This document shows, piece by piece, positions 1 through 8,183 of a stretch of 40,142 nt of DNA. The DNA comes from Ruegeria sp. R13_0 (GTDB lineage Bacteria; Pseudomonadota; Alphaproteobacteria; Rhodobacterales; Rhodobacteraceae): the NCBI RefSeq assembly GCF_017743995.1, contig NZ_JAGHRB010000024.1, positions 1 through 40,142 of the forward strand, in the 5' to 3' direction. How positions within the stretch are numbered: the first letter of the stretch is position 1; every line of letters begins with the position of its first letter. Position numbers and translations under genes: made by a program. Below the pieces are notes generated by a model, which saw nothing but the letters and a program-made list of their open reading frames with translations, made no database searches and had not been told where the DNA came from.

Positions 1-127
1 ATGTTCGCCCGCTTTGCTGGGGTCGTCCCCATGCGCGTGCGCATCAGGCAAAGCCTTCACCGCCGCAACATAAGCCTCAACCTCAGAAGCATCCGTCGGA
101 GGGGGAATATAACCCGCACTGTGATCG
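1..127. repeat. Terminal inverted repeat, left copy (pairs with 40016-40142)
   Basis: The first 127 bases are the exact reverse complement of the last 127 bases. The first mismatch is base 128 against base 40015. An exact odd-length overlap of 127 matches a common maximum k-mer in short-read assemblers, so this is probably where the assembly graph branched into a longer repeat. Confidence 0.95.
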
Positions 128-1878
128 GTGTGATCGCCGTGCCCGGTGTCATCTCCACCGGTGCTGTCATCGGTGTGGTCGCCCTGTCCGGTGTCATCTC
201 CGCCGGTGCTATCGTCGGTGTGGTCGCCATGCCCGGTGTCATCTCCACCGGTGCTATCGTCGGTGTGCTCACCGTGGCTGAAGGCGTCTCCGCTGATCAC
301 CTCACGGGCGCCGTTGCTGTCGGGACCTTCCCATTCAAGCTGCAGCGTGGCCTCTCCACCTTGCTCAAAATACAGCACCTCAATCTCATGGGCGCCTTCG
401 GACAGGTCCAACGTGACGCTTTGCTCTTCAAACCAGTGCAGCCCGTCATTGTCGATGACCGGTTGGCCGTCGATATAGAGCGCAGAGCCGTCGTCCGAGG
501 TCAGGTAGAATGTATAGACACCGCCCTGAGCGACATTCAGGTTCCCTGTATAGCGTGCGGCGAAATTGTCAGACGGCCCACCGTCCCACAGAGAGCTGTT
601 GCTGCGGAAAGTATTGAGCTGCGATGCTGTGCCCGTTCCATAAGGCGTTGCGTCGAAATCGATCTCAGACAGGCTTGAGACGCCCGCACCCAGCACAAAA
701 TAGGACCCGTACAAGCCCTGCATGCCAGCGCCATGGCCGGAGTCATCTCCACCGGTGCTGTCATCGGTGTGATCGCCGTGCCCGGTGTCATCTCCACCGG
801 TGCTGTCATCGGTGTGGTCGCCCTGTCCGGTGTCATCTCCGCCGGTGCTATCGTCGGTGTGGTCGCCATGCCCGGTGTCATCTCCACCGGTGCTATCGTC
901 GGTGTGCTCACCGTGGCTGAAGGCGTCTCCGCTGATCACCTCACGGGCGCCGTTGCTGTCGGGACCTTCCCATTCAAGCTGCAGCGTAGATCTACCCTGA
1001 GCTTCAAAATACAATATTTCAATTGCATGGGCCCCTTCGGACAGGTCTAGGGTCACGGCCAACTCACGCGCTCCATGCAGCCCGTCATTGTCGATGACTG
1101 GTTGGCCGTCGATATAGAGCGCAGAGCCATCGTCCGAGGTCAGATAGAGCGTGTAGACACCGCCCTGAGCGACATTCAGGTTCCCTGCATAGCGCGCGGC
1201 AAAATTGTCAGACGGCCCACCGTCCCACAACGAACCATTGCTGCGATATGTATTGAGTTCCGACGCCGTGCCCGTTCCATAAGGTGTTGCGTCGAAATCG
1301 ATCTCAGACAGGCTTGAGACGCCCGCACCCAGCACAAAATAGGACCCGTACAAGCCCTGCATGCCAGCGCCATGGCCGGATTCATCTCCACCGGTGCTAT
1401 CGTCGGTGTGATCGCCATGGCCCGTGTTGTCGTGGCTAAAGGTATCTCCGCCGATCACTTCACGGATGCCGTTGCTGTCAGGACCTTCCCACTCAAGCTG
1501 CAGTGTGGCGTGAACCGCAGCGTCAAAATATTGGACCTCAATATCATGCACGCCTGCGGCCAGGTTCAGGGTCACCGCCAACTCGCGCGTTGAATGTAGC
1601 CCGTCATTATTGATTACACGCTGCCCGTCGATATAGAGCGCGGAGCCATCATCCGACGTCAGGTAGAGCGTGTAGGTTCCACCCGCTTCAACATTCAGTT
1701 GGCCTGTGTAGCGCGCAGCAAAGTAGTCCGACGGACCATCTGCCCAAAGCGATCCAAGAGAGAGCTCAGTATCGAGTTCGGACACCATTCCCGTGTCGGA
1801 AGGTATAGCTTCGAAATCAATCTGAGACAGATTCGAAACGCCCGAATCAACGACGAAGTACTGTGCAAAAAGGCCCAT
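1..1878 (-). CDS. PA14-repeat protein, partial (C-terminus beyond left edge)
   Basis: This reading frame is open from an ATG at 1878 to the window edge (626 codons, no stop). It holds three PA14-like beta-sandwich domains at about residues 1-150, 171-314 and 384-528. Each carries the motif YTLYLTSDDGSALYIDG (or YTFYL) and ends in LQLEWEGPDSNG. PA14 domains usually bind carbohydrate. The domains are joined by linkers made of 15-residue units such as DHTDDSTGGDDTGHG: one in the first linker, four in the second, three in the third. The acidic, Gly-rich linkers could bind metal, which is inference. No signal peptide follows the ATG (MGLFAQYFVV), so export would need a non-Sec route such as type I secretion. 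An AGG lies about 7 bases before the ATG. The last 40 or so residues are identical to the N-terminal part of the gene at the right end. I cannot name the downstream domain. Confidence 0.85.
   Translation of the reverse strand, partial: MGLFAQYFVVDSGVSNLSQIDFEAIPSDTGMVSELDTELSLGSLWADGPSDYFAARYTGQLNVEAGGTYTLYLTSDDGSALYIDGQRVINNDGLHSTRELAVTLNLAAGVHDIEVQYFDAAVHATLQLEWEGPDSNGIREVIGGDTFSHDNTGHGDHTDDSTGGDESGHGAGMQGLYGSYFVLGAGVSSLSEIDFDATPYGTGTASELNTYRSNGSLWDGGPSDNFAARYAGNLNVAQGGVYTLYLTSDDGSALYIDGQPVIDNDGLHGARELAVTLDLSEGAHAIEILYFEAQGRSTLQLEWEGPDSNGAREVISGDAFSHGEHTDDSTGGDDTGHGDHTDDSTGGDDTGQGDHTDDSTGGDDTGHGDHTDDSTGGDDSGHGAGMQGLYGSYFVLGAGVSSLSEIDFDATPYGTGTASQLNTFRSNSSLWDGGPSDNFAARYTGNLNVAQGGVYTFYLTSDDGSALYIDGQPVIDNDGLHWFEEQSVTLDLSEGAHEIEVLYFEQGGEATLQLEWEGPDSNGAREVISGDAFSHGEHTDDSTGGDDTGHGDHTDDSTGGDDTGQGDHTDDSTGGDDTGHGDHTDHSAGYIPPPTDASEVEAYVAAVKALPDAHAHGDDPSKAGEH
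124..348. repeat. 225-bp perfect direct repeat, copy 1
   Basis: Bases 124-348 are identical to 763-987 (offset 639 bases = 213 codons). The repeat covers the Asp-rich linker array and the end of the preceding PA14 domain. Perfect identity, including third codon positions, points to recent duplication or gene conversion inside the PA14 gene. Confidence 0.92.
763..987. repeat. 225-bp perfect direct repeat, copy 2
   Basis: This is the second copy of the 124-348 repeat. It encodes the linker between PA14 domains 2 and 3 and the end of domain 2. Outside the repeat, domains 2 and 3 differ at scattered positions, for example around 990-1080 against 350-440. Confidence 0.92.
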
Positions 1879-2495
1879 AAGGTTACCTGCTCTCTCAATC
1901 CCGCTGTCTAGCGGTTATTGTTTCCATTTGACGGCCTCAGCGAGGCCCAATTAAGGCGGAATTGCGTCTCGGCAAAAAGCTGCGCAAAGCCACACATCCG
2001 CTGCAACACATCACTAGGAAACCTAAAAACCATTAAACATGGAGCGAGCGCCAATCGACCGCCGCAAAAAGGACCCGCTCACTTGGAGCGTGGCACGGTG
2101 CTTTCATGATCTACTCGCTGCTTTTGCAACATCCCCATTCACTAATTCTGGATTGTTTCAAATCCGTAATCATTGCAATCCTCATTTAAGGAATAGATGA
2201 CTACTCGGCAAAAATCAGCGGAACAAAGTGTGTGCATTGGCGGAAACATGTCCAACCCCGCTCGGATTTACTCCTTTGGCTTGGCACGTGACTTCCTGAA
2301 AGGTGCATTCTTGTAGTTTCTACTACTTTGAAGTGAATTTGGGCGGTGATTAGCTCTTCCAAGTTTGTGGCAAACGCGAATGCAAGGAAACGTCGCGCGA
2401 CGTGCTAACTTTCTTGGCGATACGCTAGGTGAACTTACTCGTCTATTAGAGCATGGTTTGAATACTATACTAATAGGTATCCCACCAATGGGTGT
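1879..2495. other. Intergenic region with two hairpins upstream of the PA14 gene
   Basis: No convincing gene was found between the PA14 gene and the sulfotransferase. Two inverted repeats stand out. One is at 1901-1914 (CCGCT-GTCT-AGCGG), 22 bases before the PA14 ATG. The other is at 1933-1947 (GGCCTC-AGC-GAGGCC). Neither is followed by a clear T-run, so they may be leader structures rather than terminators. The rest is AT-richer and shows nothing I recognise. Confidence 0.5.
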
Positions 2496-3209
2496 TCACC
2501 TAAGCCAATCGTGGCGCTGCTTTGCGACCACCGCGCGGGCTAGTGGCTTGGCCAAGGCTGTCCGCAAACCTGCATGAGGATCCCGTTTTAGGCCGGCGGT
2601 AGTGGGGCGTTTGTAGCCGAACCGCTCATAGTCAACGGCGAAGAAATCGGCAATCAGGTTCACATCCTCAACTGTCAAAGTGATTGGTTCGCGCGTGCGT
2701 TTGAGCAAATGCCCCATCTTTTCCGTAGGCGCTGTGGTTTCGGTCACTTCATCAAGTCGGCCAATTATAGTGTCAAAGCCGTCTTCAAAGTGAAAAGTCT
2801 CGGCCTCTTTGGGCACCAGGTCTGATTGTGGTCGGATGTGATTGTGATAAATTCGGGCATCTAGATTGCATGCCGCAACCACGATCCTGAGCCAAGTTGA
2901 AAAGCCAAACCGGCTCATCCGTGAAGCGCCTGTCTGAAAGCGGTATTCACTTTGCAGCCGGGTAAGCGGGTCACGCACCACTGCAAAACTATAGATTACG
3001 TCGGGGATTAGTTCGGCTAGATCAATAGCTGTCAAATGCGTGGCAGGGGATATCAAGCCGGTACCAACAATTCCTTCACGCTTGTTGTGATCAATCAAGC
3101 TGAGACGCCCACCAAAGCGGCGTTTAAGATATTCCTCGACACTTGATCCACCTGTCTTTGGTACATGGGCAAAAAAGAGTTGGCCCTTAGGTGTGCTGAT
3201 GACAGGCAT
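2496..3209 (-). CDS. Sulfotransferase family protein
   Basis: This 237-residue protein probably transfers sulfate from PAPS to a sugar or other hydroxyl group. Near the N-terminus it has HVPKTGGSS (residues 15-23), the 5'-phosphosulfate binding loop of carbohydrate sulfotransferases. VVRDPLTRLQSEYRF (about 77-91) follows, with the Arg and Ser expected for the 3'-phosphate site. Length and motif spacing fit the compact bacterial sulfotransferase family. There is no signal peptide, so it is likely cytoplasmic. It stands alone on the minus strand beside an IS graveyard and far from the polysaccharide genes. A role in decorating the exopolysaccharide is plausible but only inferred. No strong ribosome binding site precedes the ATG at 3209. 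Confidence 0.85.
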   Translation of the reverse strand: MPVISTPKGQLFFAHVPKTGGSSVEEYLKRRFGGRLSLIDHNKREGIVGTGLISPATHLTAIDLAELIPDVIYSFAVVRDPLTRLQSEYRFQTGASRMSRFGFSTWLRIVVAACNLDARIYHNHIRPQSDLVPKEAETFHFEDGFDTIIGRLDEVTETTAPTEKMGHLLKRTREPITLTVEDVNLIADFFAVDYERFGYKRPTTAGLKRDPHAGLRTALAKPLARAVVAKQRHDWLR

Positions 3210-3594
3210 ACGTGTTAGCTTTCTGACACTATTGGATCACTATGTTTTATTGCGTTTGGGGCGCCTGTACGGCTCACGCACATAAAGTCATCAGTGAACA
3301 TGATCTTTGGTTCCATATTAAAACCTTTCTTGGTGTGCTTAGGTTTACCTGCTTCGTTGCTAAAAGTGCATTCTTTATGGGCCGAGCTAATGATTTAGCC
3401 TTTTATCCAAGTAGTTTCATATCTGTTCGACAACTGCGAGGCTCTGGACCCATTGATTTGGTTGCATTCAATGAGCCGTGTTGATTCAAGCTCCCGAACT
3501 TAAGGAGGCATGGTGAGCAAATTATTTTAGCAAAGCGAAGGCGGCTTGAACACGAAATTGCAGACCTTAACAGATACCTCTGGTCGCCCCCCAT
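3210..3594. other. Intergenic region, nothing recognised
   Basis: There are no gene-like reading frames with recognisable motifs here. The short open frames do not resemble a family, and the base composition is AT-rich like the neighbouring decayed insertion sequences. It probably belongs to the same decayed mobile region. Confidence 0.4.
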
Positions 3595-3935
3595 TCGGTT
3601 CTTAATGACCTTGAGCCAGGTCAGCAACCACACAGATGCTGGGGCGTTCCTGAGCAATTTACCCGCCGCAGATTGTGTAATTGCCGACTGCGGGTACAAG
3701 AGGCAAACTGGCTCTGAGATGCCTTGTAAGACAAAGAAATACGGTCCTGAACCCTTGGCAGGAAGTTACGCGATAAGTTGGTCTGCTATGACAAAATACA
3801 GATACAAACGACGCAACGGAGTAGAGATTATTTCGTGCGATTGTAGGACTTTAGACGCGTCAAGGCGCGCTCCGACAGATACCTGAAGGTATTCCTTTCA
3901 AACATTGCGCTCGCTTCGGCCATCATCTTATGACT
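3595..3935 (+). pseudogene. IS5-family transposase remnant (C-terminal part)
   Basis: Translation gives fragments of the C-terminal half of an IS5-type DDE transposase: NLPAADCVIADCGY (normally ..LIADRGYD), then KYRYKRRNGVEII (normally YKRRNRIEIMFGRLKDWRR). In another frame it ends with SDRYLKVFLSNIALASAIIL, where the family has DRCPKVFLSAIALAATVIFWL. The catalytic Asp context is altered and at least one frameshift separates the segments. This is a dead copy. Neither the N-terminal half nor clear terminal inverted repeats were found. Confidence 0.8.
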
Positions 3936-3954
3936 TTGAAACTCAATGAGATAC

Positions 3955-4075
3955 TGCAAAGGGACCTGCGTCACACGCACCGCTGCTACCACTTGTCAAA
4001 TCAGCACCGCGTTGCCGCTACTCCAGTATTGAGTCCACATGCAGGAGTACTGGATGGGATCGTTTGTGAGATTGG
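3955..4075 (+). mobile_element. IS110-family 5' end remnant, copy 1
   Basis: This stretch resembles 5626-5748 (roughly 70 percent by eye). It includes the upstream region, the GGAGTA ribosome site and the first codons of an IS110-type transposase (MGSFVRLDA; the other copy reads MRLFVGLDV). The coding region is cut after about nine codons, where the sequence switches abruptly into an NRPS A-domain fragment. Confidence 0.65.
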
Positions 4076-4078
4076 ACG

Positions 4079-4160
4079 CATCACCCGGGACCAACGCGCG
4101 GTTTTCGTCATCGCTGAGGACAATCTTAAAGCCGCGCGCCAAAGTCCAAAATAGTTCGAG
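4079..4160 (-). pseudogene. NRPS adenylation-domain fragment
   Basis: On the minus strand this encodes LELFWTLARGFKIVLSDD followed by ENRALVPGDAS. That matches the A4 region of the NRPS in this window (12158-12239), where the end reads ENRALVAGDVS. About 11 of 82 bases differ but only two residues do, so most differences are silent. The fragment therefore comes from a diverged NRPS that was still under protein-level selection, not from a recent copy of the local gene. It sits between two IS110 pieces and is not expressed as anything meaningful. Its edge coincides with the point where the monooxygenase domain is inserted in the full-length NRPS. Confidence 0.85.
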
Positions 4161-4164
4161 ACTG

Positions 4165-4335
4165 TGAATGAACCAAAGGTGTTTGCTCGTTGGCTGGGTG
4201 GATTGGGCGGTGGTATTATGGCAATTGGTCTGGAGGCTTGGCCTATGTCGCAATGATCGCATGGATGTTTGGCAGAGTTGAACCTAAATGCTGTGCCTTT
4301 GGAAACCTGCGCTCCGCTTGGCGACTGAAAAATTA
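4165..4335 (+). pseudogene. IS110-family transposase remnant, internal part
   Basis: The frame reads FARWLGGLGGGIMAIGLEAW, then PMSQ, a stop, and ELNLNAVPLETCAP. This resembles the RIGLEAGPLSQWL...VVCLETRH region of IS110 transposases. In-frame stops and the missing stretch between this and the 5' piece at 3955-4075 show that it is broken, with the NRPS fragment occupying the gap. Confidence 0.65.
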
Positions 4336-4394
4336 TTCAGCAGAAATATGATCGTCTTGCAAATGTCACCGAGAGGATTTTTGCGGAACTTCGG

Positions 4395-4506
4395 GCTCAA
4401 GCAGCACAATCACACCCGTCCTCACCATGCCCTTAAATTGTGCCTGCCCGCGCCAAAAGCACTATTGGAGAAACACCAAGTTAGTGGATCAAAAATAGGG
4501 GGCTAG
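4395..4506 (+). pseudogene. IS3-type transposase C-terminal fragment
   Basis: The translation NHTRPHHALKLCLPAPKALL ending in GSKIGG and a stop resembles the extreme C-terminus of IS3-group integrases (YNHTRPHQAL..RPPAPE.L...GG). Only this tail is left, so the element is dead. Confidence 0.65.
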
Positions 4507-4827
4507 ACACGTTGACCACGTACCGCAGCATGTATCCGATGGATCTCAGCTGAGTGTCGCGACAGCAGGTAGGGAGAACATGAACAAGATAAAGTGACAC
4601 CGCCTTAGAGGATCAATCATTTTTTGCAAAACAGTTTGACTGAGATGCCCCTGCTACCGAAGTCTGGAGTAAAAGCGGAACATTGCAGTCGTTTACTTTC
4701 CTGTGCAATATGCAGTTATAGCTGCAAAGAACTTACTTAGGTTCCAATTTGTGTCGGAGACCGAATTTAGGTTTACAGCATTGGTCAAAAGTTAACCTTC
4801 CCAGATTAAAGAACTTAAAGGACAGAA
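4507..4827. other. Intergenic region before the methyltransferase
   Basis: No gene or transposase similarity could be seen. It holds the presumed promoter of the 4828 gene. The only clear signal is AAAGGA at 4817-4822, a good ribosome binding site five bases before the ATG. Confidence 0.5.
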
Positions 4828-5613
4828 ATGCGCGATATTGAGAAACAGGTTGAGCACTCCGGAAACGACCCGAAAGGATATGTTGGTCCGTCTCAACAGT
4901 ACGATTATATGGGTGCGACGCAGTTCGCATTGTTGAGCGCACTTGGATTGCGCGCGCACCATAAACTGTTGGACATCGGCTGTGGTTCATTGAGGGCGGG
5001 TCGGTTTTTTATTCAATACCTGAATTCCGGAAACTACTATGGGATAGAGCCGAACGAATGGCTAGTTCACGCTGCTAAAAACGGCGAAATCGGCCGAGAT
5101 TTATTTGACCTAAAGAAACCCTCGTTTTCGAACTCTGACGATTTCCAAGTCGAATTTGAAGGCAAGTTTGATTTTATTTTAGCCCAATCCATTTTTTCCC
5201 ACACAGAACTACAACTATTGGAAAAAGCTTTAAAAAACATCAAACCCGCGATGTCTCACGACAGTCTTATGATATGCACGTTTTTGGAGGCGTCACGGGA
5301 TAGTCATGGCGACCGTTGGGTTTACCCCGAGTGCGTTACTTTCCGACCGAAAACCCTCCAAACAGTTTTCTCCAGTGTTGGGCTTCACGGAACACGGATA
5401 CCTTGGTTTCATCCGCGTCAGGACTGGTACATTGTTTCCAAGGACAAGCGTAGTTTGCCTAATATTCTCGAGAAAAAATATCTTCGAGGTGCCATTTTGA
5501 ATAGTGATGAACTTGCTGCGAGTCGATCTTTCGTCAGCCGCAGTCGGCGACGTATCAGGTCTTGGGTGGCGCGAAGGATACCCGAAGCCATAAAAGAACA
5601 ACTAAAGAACTGA
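4828..5613 (+). CDS. Class I SAM-dependent methyltransferase
   Basis: This 261-residue cytoplasmic protein has a Rossmann methyltransferase core. Motif I is KLLDIGCGSLRAGRFF (residues 46-61). The acidic end of beta-2 is in YYGIEPNEW, and the post-motif stretch FDFILAQSIFSHTE is typical of class I enzymes. The family transfers methyl groups from S-adenosylmethionine; the substrate cannot be read from the sequence. A C-terminal basic tail (RSRRRIRSWVARR) may bind membrane or nucleic acid. The start is supported by AAAGGA upstream. It lies alone between decayed insertion sequences, so it may have arrived by transfer. Similar methyltransferases are common in polysaccharide-modification islands. 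Confidence 0.85.
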   Translation: MRDIEKQVEHSGNDPKGYVGPSQQYDYMGATQFALLSALGLRAHHKLLDIGCGSLRAGRFFIQYLNSGNYYGIEPNEWLVHAAKNGEIGRDLFDLKKPSFSNSDDFQVEFEGKFDFILAQSIFSHTELQLLEKALKNIKPAMSHDSLMICTFLEASRDSHGDRWVYPECVTFRPKTLQTVFSSVGLHGTRIPWFHPRQDWYIVSKDKRSLPNILEKKYLRGAILNSDELAASRSFVSRSRRRIRSWVARRIPEAIKEQLKN

Positions 5614-5625
5614 CTACGAGATGTC

Positions 5626-5850
5626 ATAAAGGGGCCTGTGTCACGCATCGCCGTTATTGCTTGTCAGAACAGCGCTGCGCTGCCGCCATTCCCGTATTGA
5701 ACCCATATGAAGGAGTACGGGATGCGACTGTTTGTTGGACTGGATGTATTGCTTGCTAAGATCACAGTCTGCGTGATTAGCGAGTACGATTAAATCACAA
5801 AGGAGGCCGAGGCAGCGAGCAATCCGGAGGTATTAGTTGGCCCGATTTGA
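5626..5850 (+). pseudogene. IS110-family transposase 5' remnant, copy 2
   Basis: After GGAGTA the frame starts MRLFVGLDVLLAKITVCVIS, which matches the N-terminus of IS110 transposases (.VGLDVS...T.VCV). It then reaches a stop. KEAEAASNPEVLV follows in the same register, as expected for the family. The upstream stretch is shared with 3955-4075. Stops and loss of the rest make it a pseudogene. Confidence 0.75.
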
Positions 5851-5894
5851 CTGGTCTGGATTGATGTTATCGTATGACTGGTCTCTGATCACAT

Positions 5895-6060
5895 CGGCGC
5901 AATGGCATTGCTAAGCAGTCAGCCAGATGCCGATTGGCTGTTCGGGGATCACTGCTATGATGCCAATTGGTTCAGGGACGCGTCAAAATACAAAGGCATA
6001 CGTGCCCACATCTCTGGTCGAAAACAACGAAAGGTATCCGTCATGTTCTGGCTACGAAAC
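5895..6060 (+). pseudogene. IS5-family transposase remnant, second copy
   Basis: The frame contains ADWLFGDHCYDANWFRDA followed by KGIRAHISGRKQRK. This is the conserved ADWLLADRGYDADWFRDAL..KGI.PCIPGRKSRK block of IS5-type DDE transposases. It is joined directly to the IS110 piece, lacks both ends of the gene, and is decayed. Confidence 0.8.
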
Positions 6061-6097
6061 AAGAATGGGTCCTAACCCTTGCTCCGTAGCCTCAATA

Positions 6098-6997
6098 TCA
6101 GGCTTTTAGTTTGAGCAGATCTTGCATTGCTTCCTGTCTGGCGCCACCAATGTATTTGTCATAATCAGAGTGCAGAAACAAATGAGCATAGTAGATTTGA
6201 AACCTCCATTTATATTGAGTTTTGTTTAGCAAATTCTGATTTCTCTGAATCTTTACATTGTTTTGGGACGAATTGAATTCTTCGATTGCACGTAGTTGAC
6301 CATTGTAAGTTCCATACATTTCAATTTCAGTGCCAATGATGTCATCGAAATACATGAACTGCCGAGGCAGGAAATGTTCGGGGCGGTTTTCACAATGATC
6401 AAAAAGCCTGAAGCTTTCCCGCGTTGAGGACCAATAGTCCGTGTCGTTAAAAATGGCCCCAATCGGGGGAGGAGAATATTCTTCCAAAAATCCGTCGATA
6501 CTGTCTCGGATATTTCCGAGAATAATTTTTCCGTTTGGCACTTGTGCTTTAATTGCATCCACATCCATTACATACTGTTTCTCAGCGAACCAATACGGTA
6601 AATCTGCAGAGCCTTCAGGAGGTGGCATACCTTCGCCTGTGTCGAAGCCATAACAAACGACGTCAACACCTGTCGCCCGTTTCACCTCATCAGCGTAGTC
6701 ACACATGTATGCAAGGCCGTTGCCTCCAGCTACTCCAAATTCGATAGCGGAAATTCGTTGATGACCTAACATTTTTCCCAATTCTGCGGCACGCATCATG
6801 CACCAAGAATAGTGGGGCCGGTCAACGGCCTGAGTCGCGAGCTTAAATTCGGGGGAATATCTGTAAAGCCCATTTGTGGCCTGTATTGTCGAGCGTAATA
6901 GTGGTCCCAACCAAGACGTTTGCGCTTCTGTTGATAGTAGGGCCCTAGCAACCCGGTTCTTTAATGACATTCTTCGAGAACTCCAAAAGTTAGGCAA
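6098..6997 (-). CDS. Methyltransferase-fold protein, substrate unknown
   Basis: The 299-residue product has a glycine-rich loop, AIEFGVAGGNGLAYM (about residues 84-98), resembling the SAM-binding motif of methyltransferases of the macrocin O-methyltransferase/TylF type. An acidic segment (CYGFDTGEGMPPPEG) follows at about 115-129, and IGAIFNDTDYWSS comes later. The middle and C-terminal parts are rich in Asp, Tyr and Trp. I do not recognise the exact subfamily. The start could be the ATG at 6997 or an internal ATG at 6970 (MSLKNRVARALL). The gene is isolated, with about 275 bases of non-coding sequence before the divergent oxygenase gene. Proteins of this kind often lie in polysaccharide loci, but no partner is adjacent. 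Confidence 0.65.
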   Translation of the reverse strand: MPNFWSSRRMSLKNRVARALLSTEAQTSWLGPLLRSTIQATNGLYRYSPEFKLATQAVDRPHYSWCMMRAAELGKMLGHQRISAIEFGVAGGNGLAYMCDYADEVKRATGVDVVCYGFDTGEGMPPPEGSADLPYWFAEKQYVMDVDAIKAQVPNGKIILGNIRDSIDGFLEEYSPPPIGAIFNDTDYWSSTRESFRLFDHCENRPEHFLPRQFMYFDDIIGTEIEMYGTYNGQLRAIEEFNSSQNNVKIQRNQNLLNKTQYKWRFQIYYAHLFLHSDYDKYIGGARQEAMQDLLKLKA

Positions 6998-7272
6998 TCA
7001 ATGTATACTAGTCCATAGCCCTAGAAAAAAAACACATTTTCATGATCTTCTAACATTAAATTAAATTGGGAATTGTGATAATTGGACGGTCTCGCGATTG
7101 TCTTGGGGCTATAGATACGTAGGTTAAAGAGTACCCGGATCGGGGGTAACGTGAGGACATAGACAGAACTGCAACAGGACACGCGAGGGCGCCCGGTGCT
7201 GTTGACACACGGCGCGACCTTTGTGCACGGTACGTCGTCTCTAGAGATAATGTTTTTGACTGAGGTTTTGCA

Positions 7273-8157
7273 GTGACAAACAATTCTGACAGGCCCCTAA
7301 GTGGCGCCGAAAGCTCAAGCGTTTACCAGATCGATTGCGACACTCTCTATATCGATCCCCAGAAAGCCGCTGAAATTGGTAAGAAATTCGCGGTTGAATA
7401 TCAGTCGGGGAAGCCTTTTCACTACATAGGGATTGATAATTTCTTGCCTTTGGCCGTTGCTGAAAAGATGAGGCAGGAGGCCTTGTCCCAAGGCGAAAAG
7501 GCCCCTGAGAATCTCAGCCCGCAAGAACATCTGAAGACATCCTACAATCCGGACATTCTGCCGTTATACTCGCGCGCGGTATTCAACGCATTGAACTCAA
7601 GGGCATTTCTTAGGTTCCTTGAAGAGATGACGGGGATTTCGGGCCTCATCCCGGACCCTTATTTCCTAGGGGCAGGCATCCATCGTACCAATAATGGTGG
7701 GTATTTGGGCATTCACGCAGACTTCAATTATCATAGGCCAATGCAGTTGGAACGCCGACTCAACTTGCTCATTTACCTTAATCCGGATTGGAAACCCGAA
7801 TATGGTGGCGCGTTTGAAATCTGGACTGATGACATGACACAGCAGATCGCAGCTTTCCCGCCACTCATGAATCGTATGTGCTGTTTTTCGACTAGTTCGA
7901 CAAGCATGCATGGGAACCCGGAGCCTATAAACCACCCAGACGGCACCCCTCGTCTTTCAATTGCTCTTTATTACTATACAGCGACTTGGTCTGACAGCCA
8001 TATCGCACATTCAACGCTGTTCCGCGTCCGTCCCGGCACCGGCGACAAGGCAGAAAATAAGGCGCACCGGTTACATACAATGCGAAAATACACCCCTCCC
8101 GTTTTGCACCCATTTGCAGAAAAGGTTATGCGTAAGTTGCGGATCGTCTCATGGTGA
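7273..8157 (+). CDS. 2OG-Fe(II) oxygenase, prolyl 4-hydroxylase-like
   Basis: This 294-residue protein is a likely non-haem iron dioxygenase using 2-oxoglutarate and O2 to hydroxylate a substrate. The metal ligands are visible: H148 and D150 in YLGIHADFNYH, and the distal H213 in SMHGNPEP. R227 in TPRLSIALYYYT would bind 2-oxoglutarate. The double-stranded beta-helix core fits residues 130-240. The start is GTG at 7273, with TGAGG about 7 bases upstream. It converges with the SGNH hydrolase gene 26 bases away. The substrate is unknown; related enzymes act on proteins, sugars or natural products. A role in tailoring the nearby polyketide-peptide is possible but not shown. Confidence 0.88.
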   Translation: MTNNSDRPLSGAESSSVYQIDCDTLYIDPQKAAEIGKKFAVEYQSGKPFHYIGIDNFLPLAVAEKMRQEALSQGEKAPENLSPQEHLKTSYNPDILPLYSRAVFNALNSRAFLRFLEEMTGISGLIPDPYFLGAGIHRTNNGGYLGIHADFNYHRPMQLERRLNLLIYLNPDWKPEYGGAFEIWTDDMTQQIAAFPPLMNRMCCFSTSSTSMHGNPEPINHPDGTPRLSIALYYYTATWSDSHIAHSTLFRVRPGTGDKAENKAHRLHTMRKYTPPVLHPFAEKVMRKLRIVSW

Positions 8158-8183
8158 ACAGGCAACATCATTGAGATCATAAC

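Noticed and set aside
1..678. Open plus-strand frame with repeated GVIAVPGVISTGAV-like units
   Set aside because: It is the antisense of the PA14 linker repeats. The minus strand gives recognisable PA14 domains in one continuous frame.
124..920. CRISPR-like regular repeats
   Set aside because: Units of 45 bases without spacers, in frame with a protein, encoding DHTDDSTGGDDTGHG. This is a coding tandem repeat, not a CRISPR array.
2283..2300. Sigma-54-like promoter TGGCACGTGACTTCC
   Set aside because: It lacks the GC of the -12 element and no plus-strand gene follows, so it is likely chance.
3242..3484. 80-codon frame with several Cys and His residues
   Set aside because: No ribosome site, odd composition and no family similarity. 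It lies in the decayed mobile region.
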